Position numbers and translations under genes: made by a program
From: Filosporella fistucella
Taxonomy: Eukaryota; Ascomycota; Leotiomycetes; Helotiales
Length of the DNA stretch: 64,000 bases
Direction: 5' to 3'
NCBI GenBank assembly: GCA_030077755.1
Contig: JAQJZZ010000010.1
Coordinates: forward strand, 3,658,001-3,722,000
In this document: positions 1-11,313 of the stretch, piece after piece
Numbering within the stretch: position 1 is the stretch's first letter
Layout: each line of letters opens with the position of its first letter
Notes under the pieces: model-generated
Told to the model about the DNA's origin: nothing
The model's input: only the letters and a program-made list of their open reading frames with translations
Database searches by the model: none

Positions 1-405
1 TCAATACAATCCTAAAACCCATGTCCAAAGGACCGACCATATTTTATATTCTACAACAGATATAATAGCATCTTTGGATAGTGAAAAGTGAGATAAACCG
101 AATGTTGTTAACGCCGCGGTCAAAAATGTCAAGCATGAGTTTAAGGTCACGAATTAGCGTGCTGGGCTCCAGGGCTCGTACGCTAAATATGCACCATATT
201 TCAGGTACTTCATCACAAGCTTTCAGCGCTTCTCCACTATTGCAATACCCTGTCCTGATAAGGCATACGACGAACGCAAAATCCCACTTTCCACAATGAC
301 TATATCTATCAGAGATATAGAACGAACAAATATCTTGGAAGCATTGCCGGAGTCACTCTGAACCTCGAAAACTCAATCAAATCGCTCTTCACATTATATA
401 CGACG
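1..405. other. Intergenic region upstream of the FAD oxidoreductase
   Basis: There is no convincing coding region. Short open frames here lack codon structure or recognisable protein motifs. The stretch presumably carries the promoter and 5' leader of the gene starting at 406. The left edge of the window cuts whatever lies before it. Confidence 0.5.
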
Positions 406-2132
406 ATGGATTCTTCACAATCGAGCAAAGCTGGAGCTCGTCTAGCAGCTTTACAGAAGACACTGGACCCTGGAATCGACAATCCTAATCTCAACGGAGC
501 AACAAATGTAGGCTCAACTCAGGAAAAGCAACCGCCTTTCCCCTTCCCAGTACCTGATCCAACCATCCCATTTTGGAGGACGAGTCTTCACCCACTTGAC
601 AGCTGCAGGAGCACTCCCGAGCTACCAGAAAAATGTGAAATCGTCATCATCGGTGCTGGCTATACTGGAGCTTCTTTGGTCCATCATCTCTTGGATGGAA
701 ATGATGCTGCGGGTTCTTCCATAGTGATCCTGGAAGCTCGTGAGGCATGCTCTGGTGCTACCGGACGGAATGGTGAGAAAATGTGCTTTGATAAGTCATA
801 TATAATAGTTGTCACTCTAAGTCTTTTGAATCATTCGTTTAGTTTATAAATACTATGGACTGTATTTCATACGAATTTGTTACAAGTCAACCCCAGTTAA
901 CATGTGCTAAACAGGAGGCCACTTGAAGCCCGACGTCTACTTCAACAGTAAACCACTCCATGTCCTGTCATGAAAATACAACTCACACCGAACAGTCCCC
1001 AAATACCAAAAGATGTTTGGTCCTGAAATGGCCAGCGCAATTGCCAAATTTGAGTCCTCTCAAGTTTATGCCGTTAAAGAGCTAGTCGAAAAAGAGAAAA
1101 TCGACTGTGATTTCCACCTTACTCGAGCAGTCGACTCTAATTTAGATCAAGCCCACGCTGATAAAGTAAAAGCCGAATTCGATATCTTGCTTGCTAGCGG
1201 TGAGCCATCAACCAGAGATGTGCAATGTGCAGTCGGCGAAGAAGCCGAAGCCATGTCAGGTGTCAAAGGAGCAAAAGTGGCGTTTAGCTTCACGGCTGGT
1301 CACATCTGGCCTTATAAATTGGTAATGCATCTCTTGCAACGAGCTGTCGATAGAGGGGTCAATTTACAGACCCATACGCCTGTCCTGTCCGTCTCGGAAT
1401 CGGTGTCTGATGAGGGTTACTATACCTTGAAGACAGCACGCGGTCCATTACTAGCGAAGAAGGTGGTATTTGCTACCAACGCTTATACGTCCTCTCTACT
1501 TCCCTCTTATAATTCACGTATAGTTCCTGTTCGCGGGATATGTACTCGCATCACTGTTCCCGAGGGAACCTCAGCTCCATATCTGCCAAACACATCGAGT
1601 GTTCGGTACGGACCTGGATGGTACGACTACCAGATTCCGAGACTAGATGGTAGTATCATTGTTGGAGGAGCAAGACATACATTCATGCAGGATCTGAGCC
1701 AATGGTACAATGTAACTGATGACTCGAAATTGATTGAGCCGGCTATGAGTCACTTTGAGGATGGCTTGATGCAGAAGACATACAGAGGATGGGAGAATTC
1801 AGGGGCGAAATTAGACAGAGCTTGGACGGGCATTATGGGTGTAAGTTTACTTCTCATCCTCCACCGCAATATATACTTTACTGAAGGTATGATAGTACAC
1901 ATCTGATTTGGTACCCCATATTGGATCCGTCCCGGGCAGACCCAACCAGTATATCTGCGCAGGCTTCAATGGACACGGTATGCCATTGATATTGTTGTCT
2001 ACTAAAGGGATCGCAAAGATGATTAGAGAAGGGTGTGGATTTGAGGATACGGGTATCCCTGGAGCTTTCCAGACTTCGGAAGCGAGGTTGAGGAATGATT
2101 TTAATGCGATATTGGAAACGAAGGCGCAATAG
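406..2132 (+). CDS. FAD-dependent oxidoreductase, DAO family (amine/amino-acid oxidase type)
   Basis: The spliced model joins 406-772, 915-947, 996-1840 and 1896-2132 and encodes 493 residues. A Rossmann FAD-binding loop GAGYTG lies at residues 83-88, followed by the ATGRNGGHLKPD segment that is created only when the first intron is removed. Near the C-terminus the GFNGHGMP motif, typical of the DAO (PF01266) fold closing on the FAD, is intact. The family oxidises secondary or primary amines and amino acids with FAD and oxygen. No signal peptide is visible, so a cytosolic or peroxisomal location is likely, although no clear C-terminal SKL is present. The 33-nt second exon is unusually small but restores the frame precisely. 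The gene converges on an MFS transporter only 195 bp away, which may import its substrate. The exact substrate cannot be read from sequence. Confidence 0.88.
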
Positions 2133-2327
2133 GCCTTGCGACTTACTTTGATGAACGATACGATATGACAAATGGATTTTTTTTGCAGTAGGGGGTCGAT
2201 CATTTTTTATTCCAAGCACTTGTATCGTTCTGTGCAAATTTCCCTCTATCCTTCCAAGATAGGGCGACTCGCCAATCCCCACCAATAGCCCTCCCCTTCT
2301 CAGATGCACTTCATACTTTACAAGTAC

Positions 2328-4167
2328 CTAAGCCGCCATAACTTTCTTGAACACTTCAACCCTACTAGTCCAACTCCTACATCTCTTCCCATATATATAC
2401 ATGGGGATTGCCATCAAACAGATAAACACATGTATGCCACCGATGATGGAGAAAACTTCTTTGGGACCTTGCACAGTAATCCAATCAGAGATGAAGTAGT
2501 TCATGCCGAACGAGTATATATTGCGGAGATTGATAGCTGCAAAGGCTTCGGGTGCTTTGTCTCGGTGGCAGTCAGTGAGATAGCCGTAGACCTGAAACGA
2601 GTAAGTATATGTTGACAAAATCGTGATCCTAGCAAAAAGAGACTTACAGCGATACTCATAAATCCAACACTGAAATACTGCATACCATAAAAGATCACAG
2701 GCGCGATCCAGGGATCCTGAACTTGTAAAGAGATCCCAAATCCAAAGAATGATATCCCACCTATGATCAAGGTGATGATGATAAGTACCAGTCGGAACTC
2801 AGGTTCGTAAACACCGTTATTCCTCCTACTCATAGCTTTCACCACCCAATCGGCAATAGGACCAGAAATGAACGCTCCGATGATAGATCCAATCAATGGG
2901 CTCACAGCCACGAGTCCAACTCCTGAGACAGAGAAGTTGTATGGAGGAGCAGTGAAGATCTGAGCTAGCACACTGCCTACGACGATAAGCCAGGAGGTAG
3001 TAAGTCCGTAGGCGAAGAACGAGAAGAGAACTTGTGGGAATACGAGCATCATCAATGGTCTGGTAAGAACTTTCCAGAACGAATCATCGCAGACTCTTCC
3101 GTGAAAAATACGGAGTTCATACGCGTAGCTGTGTTTCTCTTCTACCACTGACTCCTGTTCCACTGTCTCGATGCTGGGTTTCTGTTCCACAGACTCGATA
3201 TGCGTGTGTTCCAGAGAAGCACGTTTGACATCGCCTTCATGGATGAGCTCTTCTGTTTTATCTCTGGTGCCGAGATCGGTGTTGAGAATTGGGTCGCGGC
3301 GGTAAGCTGTCTCGGGACAGAAGAAGAAGAGGACTAGGATCCAGACACCGTAGATTATGGCGCAGATGCCGTAGGTCCAGTTCCATCCTAGATCTTGGAT
3401 GATGTAGCCTGAGATGATGGAGCCGCCGCCTACGCCTACAGATAGACATAGACCCCATGCTGCTAGTCGGACACCACGTTCGTGGACGAAATAGAGATCG
3501 GCAATGGTGGTTGTTACAAGCCTGTAGAGTGAGTGACAGTTGACAGGTATGTTGGTTTGGACTTACACTTCGAATGGAGACATTCCTATACAGCCGATGA
3601 GTCGAGAAGCGAGGAGGGAGTTATAGCTATGCTGTCAAATGTCAGTAACAATACACTACAGGATATAACGCTCTTCAAGCGAGCGACACTTACAGCAAAG
3701 TATCCCCACACACTCGAGACGAATAGCAGTAGATTACCCAGCAAGAAAATAGGTCGTCGCCCCCAGATAACTGCCATCGAATTGGTAAAGAAGCAACTAA
3801 TACCAATAACAAAGATACCCCATCCTAGCCCTCCATTCAAAGCATTATAACTCATATTAAATTGTTGACTCATCAACGCATAACCAGGACTTATCATCGG
3901 ACCCCAAGCACCAACGACAGCGGTATCAATACAAATAAAGAATAACATCAAGTCTTTCTTCCATAGTGGCCAATTGAGAGGGTCGTTTGGACTCTTGCTC
4001 GGTTGTGGCACGAGCAGGACATCTGAGTTTCGGCCTTTGTCATGACGGAGAATAGTCGTATCGAGAGTACCATGATGATGTTGGGCGTCTGAGCCTACGA
4101 CATCAGTAAGGAGAGCTGTTCCAGGGACATGCTCGAGATGTTTATCGTCCAAGACACCGAGACCCAT
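2328..4167 (-). CDS. MFS transporter, drug:H+ antiporter-1 / Hol1-like family
   Basis: Exons on the complement are 3694-4167, 3567-3631, 2648-3521 and 2328-2591, giving 558 residues with all junctions in frame. The N-terminal cytosolic tail carries the LVPQPSKSPNDPLNWP motif that marks fungal DHA1/Hol1-like carriers just before the first membrane segment. GRRPIF after the second or third helix matches the MFS loop motif. A long charged central loop rich in Glu (around the QKPSIE repeats) separates the two six-helix halves, and the second half has LIGSIIGAFISGPIADW. It is expected to be a plasma-membrane proton-coupled carrier of small organic molecules; related proteins move polyamines, histidinol or drugs. 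It converges with the FAD oxidoreductase, so a shared catabolic substrate is possible but unproven. Confidence 0.88.
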
Positions 4168-5313
4168 TGTGTTGGTAAGGGGAAGTGATTGGGAATGAGA
4201 TTGAGAGATAGAAGAATGGTTGGAGATGTGCAGATCTGGGAGCTTTAAGTTAGTCTTCTGAGTTGCTCTTCAAGGAAAGTGACCCTGGCCCCGCATAGGA
4301 GGGATGATCGCATGTGCTTTCCACGCATTGAAGAGGAGGGATGTGGGGTTGGGGTAGTTGGCCTCGATGCTACGCTAGATACAAGGATGATGTGCGAGTA
4401 GTAGATTTGATAGAGAAGAAATTATGAGATTGGAGGAAATCAAGCTTTTGAATAGAAATCTGACGGTAGATAGCAATTCGTAATGCCGGCGGGAAATTTG
4501 ACGAGTAGGGCATATGCGTATTGCAGTACAGTGAAAAGGTGATATACTTTCTAGTTGAATGTGTCTTATCACTATCTACCATCATTGAGATAATTTACAA
4601 TATCGATGCTGATTGAGCTTTACTCTCAAAGGCAAGTGCCGAATATCTCAAAAATGCTTCAATGCAGCCAAGGAACGATGAAAGGTCTCAGAAGATGAAT
4701 AGCTTCACGCCCTTTGCCAAAAACAGATCTGGTTATTAAGCCTTCTCCGATACAATGGCAACGCCTCACCGTAGCGATATTACCAAGGAGCGGGAGGGAA
4801 GTGCCTCAAAGGACAAGAACGCCTCAGAAACGCCGACAGCGCCATCAAACATGGAAGTAGCGAGGTAGGGTAGGTAATTGTAAAAGTACAAGTACAAGTA
4901 CGTACCGGAGAACCCCCTTGACACCCCTTGTCAGATCAGCTCTTCCCCAATTCGGCCCCACACTACCCCGCAGATTAGTTACTCCGTATGTACCATCTGT
5001 CAATATGAATTGAGCCCTAATGTTCGGGACAATGCTGCCGATGCGCGGAGAGGAACTACCTTATGCCGCAGATTTGATACCCGACGGGACGGAGAGGTTC
5101 AAGAATGGAGGGAGAATATCTAAGATGGGGAAATGGCAAACATATTTTGAAAGTGAATGATATGCATTCGCATCTTCCCCAAACGGTCATTCTCGTAGAA
5201 CAAACCTGTACTAATCTGTTACCCTTCGAACTTATGTGCAATATATGTCTTGATAATATATACCGAGAAATATATTGAAACCACCACCTGTATTGGACCT
5301 CTTCATTCCATTT
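4168..5313. other. Intergenic region: MFS promoter and mannanase 3' side
   Basis: This 1.1 kb holds the promoter of the MFS gene (which starts at 4167 and reads left) and the 3' flank of the mannanase. A short direct repeat of AAGTAC units occurs around 4884-4905. No coding region is supported. Confidence 0.5.
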
Positions 5314-6919
5314 CTAAACAGCCTTGGCAGCCATTGCGGCGGCATGAGCAGTCACCTATCAAATTAGTAAAACCCCGTCCACTGTTGGGTAGGAATACTT
5401 ACGAGAGTAGCATATTCTGCAGAGCCATAATACAAAGCATATCCATCATCATTGGTGTTTCCAGTAGAAAGAGTGTCTCCATATTGCCAGTACATATCGC
5501 CGGCCGTCCCGGAGGATAGTACTGCTGCTTGCCATGCTGCTTCGTTACTGTGAGTCAAAGACCCGTACTCTTCCAGAATGACGGGCTTTCCAATGGCGGC
5601 TGCTGCGTTGGCATGGGAGGTGATCCAGCTTGCTCCCCAGGCATCAGTCTCTCCCCAAGATCCTGGGTATAGATGCATGGTACCAAAGTCAATTGTTGGA
5701 ATTGCAAGGTTGGCAGTGAAGTTGAGCCCAGGACCAGTAGTGTATGGATAGCTTGTATCAGCGTCCACTAGCCCAAAACCTTCGTCTCCGATGGTGACCA
5801 TGTGATTTGGATCAAGGGACTTGATATATGCGGAAGTCGTCGTTGCCCAATTGGTGATCACAGAGGTAGCACAACCAGTACAGCGTGGCTCATTTCCAAG
5901 CTCCCAAGCAAAGATTGCTGTGTTTGTCTTGTATCGCGCAACAACCGCAGCAATGTAGGCTTTGTATTGGGTCTGTGCAGCGGTATTTGTGTACCAGCCC
6001 TCAACTGGTGAGATTCCATAGTAAGAGCAATAGGCGGCCATTCCACCGTAATCAGTCCAGTTGTTGACAAAGTTGATAATCAAACTAATGCCGTGAGCTT
6101 GGGCCGAAGCGACAACATAATCAAGACGTTGAAGGCCATTAGCACCAGTATTGATGACAGGTGAGGCTCCTGAGACAAAAGATTGAAACCAGACTGTGCC
6201 GCTGCCGGGCGTGGAGGTAACATCGTTGAAGCCCCAGACACGAAGAACTTTGAGACCCGTGCTTGCAAGATGGGACATGACCAAATCAACATCAGCATTG
6301 TTGGTGAGGAAACCAATCCAGTATGAGTTTGTTCCCATCCAGTACTGAGTTTTTCCGTTGATTGTAAACTTTTGTCCGTTGACTTTAGCGTAACTCGAGA
6401 TGGTCGAGGTTGTGCTTGCAGCAGCGCTGGAGGTAGAAGAAGAAGAGGCTTTGGACGATGAGGAAGCCGTTGAAGCCTTAGAAGTTGAAGATGTAGAGGC
6501 TTTAGATGTTGTGACAGTTGTTAGAGTGGAAGCTTTCGTCGATGACGAAGATGAAGAAGCCTTTGTGGAGCTCGCTGCTACTGTCGTAGTTGCTGCAGAG
6601 GAAGGAGTCAGGCATTATCATATAATCAGAGCATGGGTCATACCAGTTCCTGGAACGCACTTATTGCACGAATTGGATTAGCAACTGTCCCTCTTTGACT
6701 TCGAAGGTTTCTAGCATACCTGCGAGTAGAAGTCATTCTGGTAAAGACAGTAGAAACCAGAGACACATGTTGTGACTCCAGTCCAGCCTTGGCCGCCACC
6801 TGAGAGTGTCAACGAGGCTCTGAGCCATTTTGATACAACCTACATTTGGCATAGGCAGCGTTCTGGGCAGACGCAACAGCAAGTGCTGAAGACACGGACA
6901 ACAAAATTGAAGACCTCAT
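5314..6919 (-). CDS. Secreted GH5 (subfamily 7-like) endo-1,4-beta-mannanase with CBM1
   Basis: Complement exons are 6844-6919, 6720-6799, 6644-6659, 5403-6592 and 5314-5355 (467 residues). A signal peptide of about 19 residues ends near ASAQ. It is followed by a fungal CBM1 with conserved cysteines and aromatics ([22 protein letters not shown]). A Ser/Thr/Ala linker with five KAS units leads to the GH5 domain from about residue 130. WELGNEP contains the acid/base Glu near residue 292, and ILEEYG holds the nucleophile region near 398. Order and motifs match GH5_7 beta-mannanases, which cut beta-1,4-mannan backbones outside the cell; the CBM1 would tether it to cellulose. Exon 3 is only 16 nt and completes the CBM1. 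A TATA-like ATAAATATTATA lies about 50 bp upstream. GCGGGG at 7201 fits the CreA consensus but is a single weak match. Confidence 0.92.
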
Positions 6920-8194
6920 ATTGCAGTATACTTGAATGAGACGGAAGAAAGAAAGATTGCCTTGGAGGGATACCAATAAATATTATAGCAAGAAAATCCC
7001 TACCTGGAATATTGCTTACGGCCTCAGCTCCCAGGATTAACGTGCTCTTGCTCCATGCAGACAACACCGGATCCTAAAGTTCGAGCTGATAGATATTTGT
7101 TATTTCTCCGCCGTCACGCCCAGCATCATGGCAGGTGGAAAATAGTTTCATCTGGCCTAAGGATCGACATAAAGTTCGAGGTCCCCTACTCCCTGAAAAT
7201 GCGGGGACAGTAGTGGGTTAAGCACTCGCCTGATTGATGGATAACTCCCAGTACCATGGGAGAAACGGGTCAGTTCCCGCAAACATGAGATTCTCTGACC
7301 ACAGAAGCTTTTGATCTTACGGCTATTCCCGTCTGCCCCTGCAAAAAGTGGGAGGTAGCGGATAAGTTCGCATTATTTACAGGATCTTCAGAGTACTTTT
7401 GCACAGATAGGAGAAGAGCAATCTCTTATCGTGTGGAACAAAGCCTCATTGAAACCTCCGATTGTCTCAACCACAGAACGAGCAAATCTGACTTGAAGAA
7501 TCTTCAGATTTGAACGATGATCGGTGCAGACTCTTGCGGCGGTATACGCATTGTACCAGATAGACAGAGTATCTTTTCTGCTTTTGAAAGCAATGAATAG
7601 ATCTCATAGAATCCACTCCATGACCCTTGAAACCACGGAACAGGACTTGCCATGTAAATTCGACGGGACGATGAACCGAATACACGGAGGGAGGGTCTCC
7701 GTTTCAAACTTGGGTTGCAAACACTCGCAAGAATCTCGGACTTCTTGAGAGACAGCTTATGGAGAGAGGCGAAATGAGCAAGAATGTGTTTTCTGAAGGA
7801 TCGAGGAATGGGAAAATAAGGAAGATACGGATGAAGATAAGAGAAGGAGAAAATGAAGCGAAGTCGTCTCCAGAAACGGCATGGCGGGAAGAGCCGAGGA
7901 CCACAGCCAAGAGCCGCATGCCCTCAGGCGAGGTGGCTGCGTCATACTTCGTACTGTAACATGTGACTGTCTTCAGAGCTTATATGCTGATCATCAGAAC
8001 TCATGCTTGACACATAACACAAATAGAAATTACTTCAGGTTGCAGAAATATCCAAATCCAGTACCCTCAAAGTCATAGGTACTGCCCTGCCTTCCTCAGT
8101 CACCTGACTCAGACCGAGACTGCCCGGGACCCAATCGACTCGTATCACCAGCCTGCAACTCATCTAATATCAAAGCACCACTCATCCGAGCACC
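6920..8194. other. Intergenic region shared by the mannanase and 8195 gene promoters
   Basis: This is a 1.27 kb divergent promoter region. It contains a TATA-like stretch near 6965-6978 and a single GCGGGG at 7201-7206 compatible with a CreA carbon-repression site. Overlapping open frames on both strands between 7450 and 8080 look like chance frames; none has a recognisable motif or good splice structure. Confidence 0.45.
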
Positions 8195-8998
8195 ATGGAA
8201 CAACCTTGGCCATGGGATGCTCCCCTTAGCTTTGATAGATTTGATAGAGCAAGTGTGAACGAAGAAAACGACCGTCTACGACGTTTGCTATGCGTCACTA
8301 CCAAGGACAATCTACGGACCAAGAAGGAGCTTAAGCTTGCCCGTGAAGCGCTAGGACATAACAAGCCTTTCAAATTCTTGAAACTACCTGCTGAAGTACG
8401 GAATCAAATATATAGAGAAGCTCTGTGTGCTCCCAAGAGTGTAAAGACTCATCCAGTCTACCCTCTAAGTTTGGACGAAAATCCTCGGAAACCGCCAATA
8501 CCTGCGATAATTTGCGTCAGTAAGCAAATTTACAAAGAATCTATCGAGTTTTTGTATTCCGAGAACACATTTAGCTTCGAGAATCCTGATGATTTCTTAA
8601 TTTTTGAAAGCCAGATCGGACGAAACAGAGCCTTGGTTCGGAAGTTGAAATTGTCGATGGGGCCTGAGCATATCTGGACACCAAATGCAGAACAGTTAGC
8701 TCCTTGTGACTTGCAAGCAGTTCCAAGTCATTGGGCTGTCGCATTGTCGAAGTCACGATCTGGACTCTCGAATATTGTCAAAGTCACAATCAAAGGAGGG
8801 GGATCCAGCTTGTGGGATCCTAAACCGATGCTCATGGGAGCAGCATTGCAGGCAGCCGTCGTTTCCTTGTTCAGCCGAAGTCAGGAAGATTCAAAACGCA
8901 CTTTAATTCTGAAAGGATTCCGGGACATTGAGAAAATGAAGTTCCCGGATGACTGGGACATTCAAGTTCAGCCAACGCGGAGGTTCACAAGTACTTGA
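8195..8998 (+). CDS. LPxEvRNxIY-domain protein (fungal F-box-like / DUF7730 type)
   Basis: This is a single-exon frame of 267 residues with a good ATG context (CACCATGG). After a charged, possibly coiled N-terminus (residues 20-50) comes FLKLPAEVRNQIYREAL, then ICVSKQIYKESIEFLYSENTF. This pair of motifs defines a very large family of fungal proteins with an F-box-like or 2EXR/DUF7730 N-terminal fold and no assigned enzymatic activity. These proteins are often expanded in plant-associated ascomycetes. The remaining C-terminal half is not recognised. No signal peptide or membrane segment is seen, so the protein is probably intracellular. An adaptor role, for example in ubiquitin ligase complexes, would be an inference only. 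Confidence 0.75.
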   Translation: MEQPWPWDAPLSFDRFDRASVNEENDRLRRLLCVTTKDNLRTKKELKLAREALGHNKPFKFLKLPAEVRNQIYREALCAPKSVKTHPVYPLSLDENPRKPPIPAIICVSKQIYKESIEFLYSENTFSFENPDDFLIFESQIGRNRALVRKLKLSMGPEHIWTPNAEQLAPCDLQAVPSHWAVALSKSRSGLSNIVKVTIKGGGSSLWDPKPMLMGAALQAAVVSLFSRSQEDSKRTLILKGFRDIEKMKFPDDWDIQVQPTRRFTST

Positions 8999-9198
8999 GT
9001 GACGCAAAGAAAGAGGAGTCAGATACTTTTGGAACTGTTATTGATGTATTATATTCGCAAATGATCCTCCATCTTCCCCTTCACCAAATTGAAGCACCGA
9101 TAATCGCCAAAGACCGCCGTGCACTCCTCGGTCCATCTTTATATACACCGATATCAATTCCTTCTCCGAAAATGCTCCAACTCCACGCCGAATACCAA

Positions 9199-9777
9199 TT
9201 AACGGCCCGTAACACCAGCTGTGAATGCACCAACATTCGAACTGCTCACAGCCGCCTTCTTTGCATCTTTGGTTGGTGTTGCTGTAGAATCTGTCAATCG
9301 TTCCTCCTCTCCTGGTGGATTCCCTCCAAATGGGCTCGTCTTTTTTGGCATCCATCCCTCAGCAGTCACCCAACAACTCCATCTCCTTGTCGTCCCCGTG
9401 CCCATTATCCTCTGACCACCCACGCAATGATCCCGCTGCAATTCATCACACGAATTCAACCGAATACTCTCTGGCGTAATCGCACAATTGGCAAACCGCT
9501 CCCCATTCCGAGTGAGATATGCTTGCGTGGAGAAGTAATCGTGGATTTGAAGCCCATCGATTCCGCCGAGGGAGAAATGCCTCTCATCACTTGCGTCAAT
9601 CCCTCGATAGCACCAATCATTTTCTTCTGAAGGTTGCCAGGCAAAGAATGTCATGGTCGGAGGCCAGAAAACTTCGCCTAGATATATTGGTTCTGTTGGA
9701 TCAAGTCCTTTTTGGTCGCAGGTACCCGCAGAGAAAGCCAAAGGCAGCAGGGCTGAGAGAAGGATAAATGGCTTCAT
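9199..9777 (-). CDS. Small secreted protein with six cysteines, function unknown
   Basis: A single exon encodes 192 residues. The first 17 residues (KPFILLSALLPLAFSA) form a clear signal peptide. The mature part contains exactly six cysteines at 20, 56, 98, 110, 118 and 135, consistent with three disulfides, and many aromatic residues. The C-terminal 45 residues are Ser/Thr/Ala/Lys-rich and look disordered; there is no GPI hydrophobic tail. I do not recognise a family. Length, secretion signal and even cysteine number fit the loose description of a fungal effector candidate, but many housekeeping secreted proteins look the same. It diverges from the GNAT gene across a 690-bp promoter region and ends about 200 bp from the end of the 8195 gene, facing it. 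Confidence 0.65.
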   Translation of the reverse strand: MKPFILLSALLPLAFSAGTCDQKGLDPTEPIYLGEVFWPPTMTFFAWQPSEENDWCYRGIDASDERHFSLGGIDGLQIHDYFSTQAYLTRNGERFANCAITPESIRLNSCDELQRDHCVGGQRIMGTGTTRRWSCWVTAEGWMPKKTSPFGGNPPGEEERLTDSTATPTKDAKKAAVSSSNVGAFTAGVTGR

Positions 9778-10470
9778 CGCGTGAATTTCGAAGTACTAAA
9801 TTCTAGATGCAAGCAAATGTAAAACACAATGACAGAATCCTTACAATCATCTTAAGAGGAAAGAAAAGCACCAACCTAGCTTTCACAGCTTTTTCACTAG
9901 GACATTGAAGAAACGTGTACTTAAGACTTTTGCGACAGCCTCATGCATGGCAATCCAGAGCTATCAATTAAGCCTAATACTTTATTCTCGGATCACGGAT
10001 CCGAATGGAGGAACTGAGGTTTATCCGCAGGATCGCGGAAGCAGATAAATTGGAGGTTAGACAAATTGACAGCTTGCCCCTGTTATACCCCACACTTAGA
10101 CTAAGCCTCAAATGGCCCCATCATGTTTGCTCGATTTGCTTCAGTTTCGTATGTGCAAGGTCCATGGAATCTCCGGATGAAAATTACTAATCGTCATGAT
10201 AGTCGATAAAACTCACGTCAAGCTCGCTGTGTTTTCTTCATATCTCGTCGTGACTCACTTGCCGATACGCTGTGCTTGCTTTATTCAGACAAAGTTGTCA
10301 GGCAGCCAGCCGCATGCTTACATTCGGAGTTTCCGTTCATCAAGATAAGATAAGTACGTGAGAATCCTTTATCAATTCTTCATTTCGGAACTCATTATCT
10401 GTTTGCAATTCTCATATCATCCCCATCCCCATCTCCATCTCCATCAAATCTCACTAAATTCAAAAACATC
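9778..10470. other. Divergent promoter region of the secreted protein and the GNAT gene
   Basis: This is 693 bp with no coding signal. A CCATCTCCATC-type pyrimidine-rich run at about 10420-10450 sits just before the GNAT start codon and resembles the CT-rich leaders common near fungal transcription starts. Confidence 0.5.
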
Positions 10471-11118
10471 ATGTCTCCCTTCACCCTCCGCAAAGCCACC
10501 CTTCTCGACGCCGCAGCTCTGGCAGATATCTACTTCTCTGCTTTCTCAAAAGACGCCATCTCCCTCCTAGCATTCCCTCGTACGCCCGCAAGCTGGAACT
10601 GGTGGTACGATTCCATAATCGAGGAGATCGCCGACCCTAACGCTCATTTCATCTGTATCATCGACCCTTCCTCTCACTCCCCAGATGGAAAAGACAAAAT
10701 CATCGCTTACGCTAAATGGAATTCGCCTGATGCACCTACTAGCACGGATTTACCTGCTTGGCCTGAAGGAGCTGATGAAGAGATCGCAAATCATTTCTTC
10801 GGAAATCTGGTGAATAGACATGCGAGTATTATGAACGGGAGACGGCATTGGTATTTGGAGATTGTAGCGACGGTGCCGGAGTATCAAGGGAAGGGCGCAG
10901 CAGGGATGTTGCTAAGATGGGGGTTGCAGAAGGCAGATGTGGACAGGACGGAGACGTATTTGGAGGCCAGTCCGGATGGGAAGCCGATTTATGAGCATTT
11001 TGGATTTGAGGAGGTGGATAGATTAGTGGTTGACCTTGAGGGAAAGGGACAAGGAGTCTTGAGTGAGAAGGAGTTCGTAGAGGTTTTCATGGTGAGGGGT
11101 GTGACAGAGAAGTCATGA
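10471..11118 (+). CDS. GNAT-family N-acetyltransferase
   Basis: A single exon encodes 215 residues. The N-terminus (FTLRKATLLDAAALADIYFSAF) has the beta1-alpha1 pattern typical of GNAT proteins. The acetyl-CoA pyrophosphate-binding motif A reads VPEYQGKGAAGMLL (residues 135-148), matching Q/RxxGxG/A. Motif B follows as LEASPDGKPIYEHFGFE at 164-180. Such fungal proteins use acetyl-CoA to acylate small amines or peptides in the cytosol; the acceptor substrate cannot be told from sequence. The start at 10471 has a strong context (AACATCATGTC) and no in-frame upstream ATG close by. The gene converges on the RTA1 gene with 195 bp between stop codons. Confidence 0.85.
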   Translation: MSPFTLRKATLLDAAALADIYFSAFSKDAISLLAFPRTPASWNWWYDSIIEEIADPNAHFICIIDPSSHSPDGKDKIIAYAKWNSPDAPTSTDLPAWPEGADEEIANHFFGNLVNRHASIMNGRRHWYLEIVATVPEYQGKGAAGMLLRWGLQKADVDRTETYLEASPDGKPIYEHFGFEEVDRLVVDLEGKGQGVLSEKEFVEVFMVRGVTEKS

Positions 11119-11313
11119 GGCTGAACACAGCAAATAGAAGGTATGCAGCTCATTAAATACTTCTCCAATGCTCTTCCTCTATTATGCACTTTGAGATCAA
11201 TATATACAAAGCCTTCTCTAATATCAACATAGAAAAATTCGAAGTCATCTAACATCTCGGAGCAAATGACATAACGAAACCCAATGCTCTATCAAACCAA
11301 GTCTCTCACCCAT

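Noticed and set aside
6400..6681. 93-codon plus-strand acidic frame
   Set aside because: Antisense of the Ser/Thr/Ala linker of the mannanase, the same artefact as in the WSC gene.
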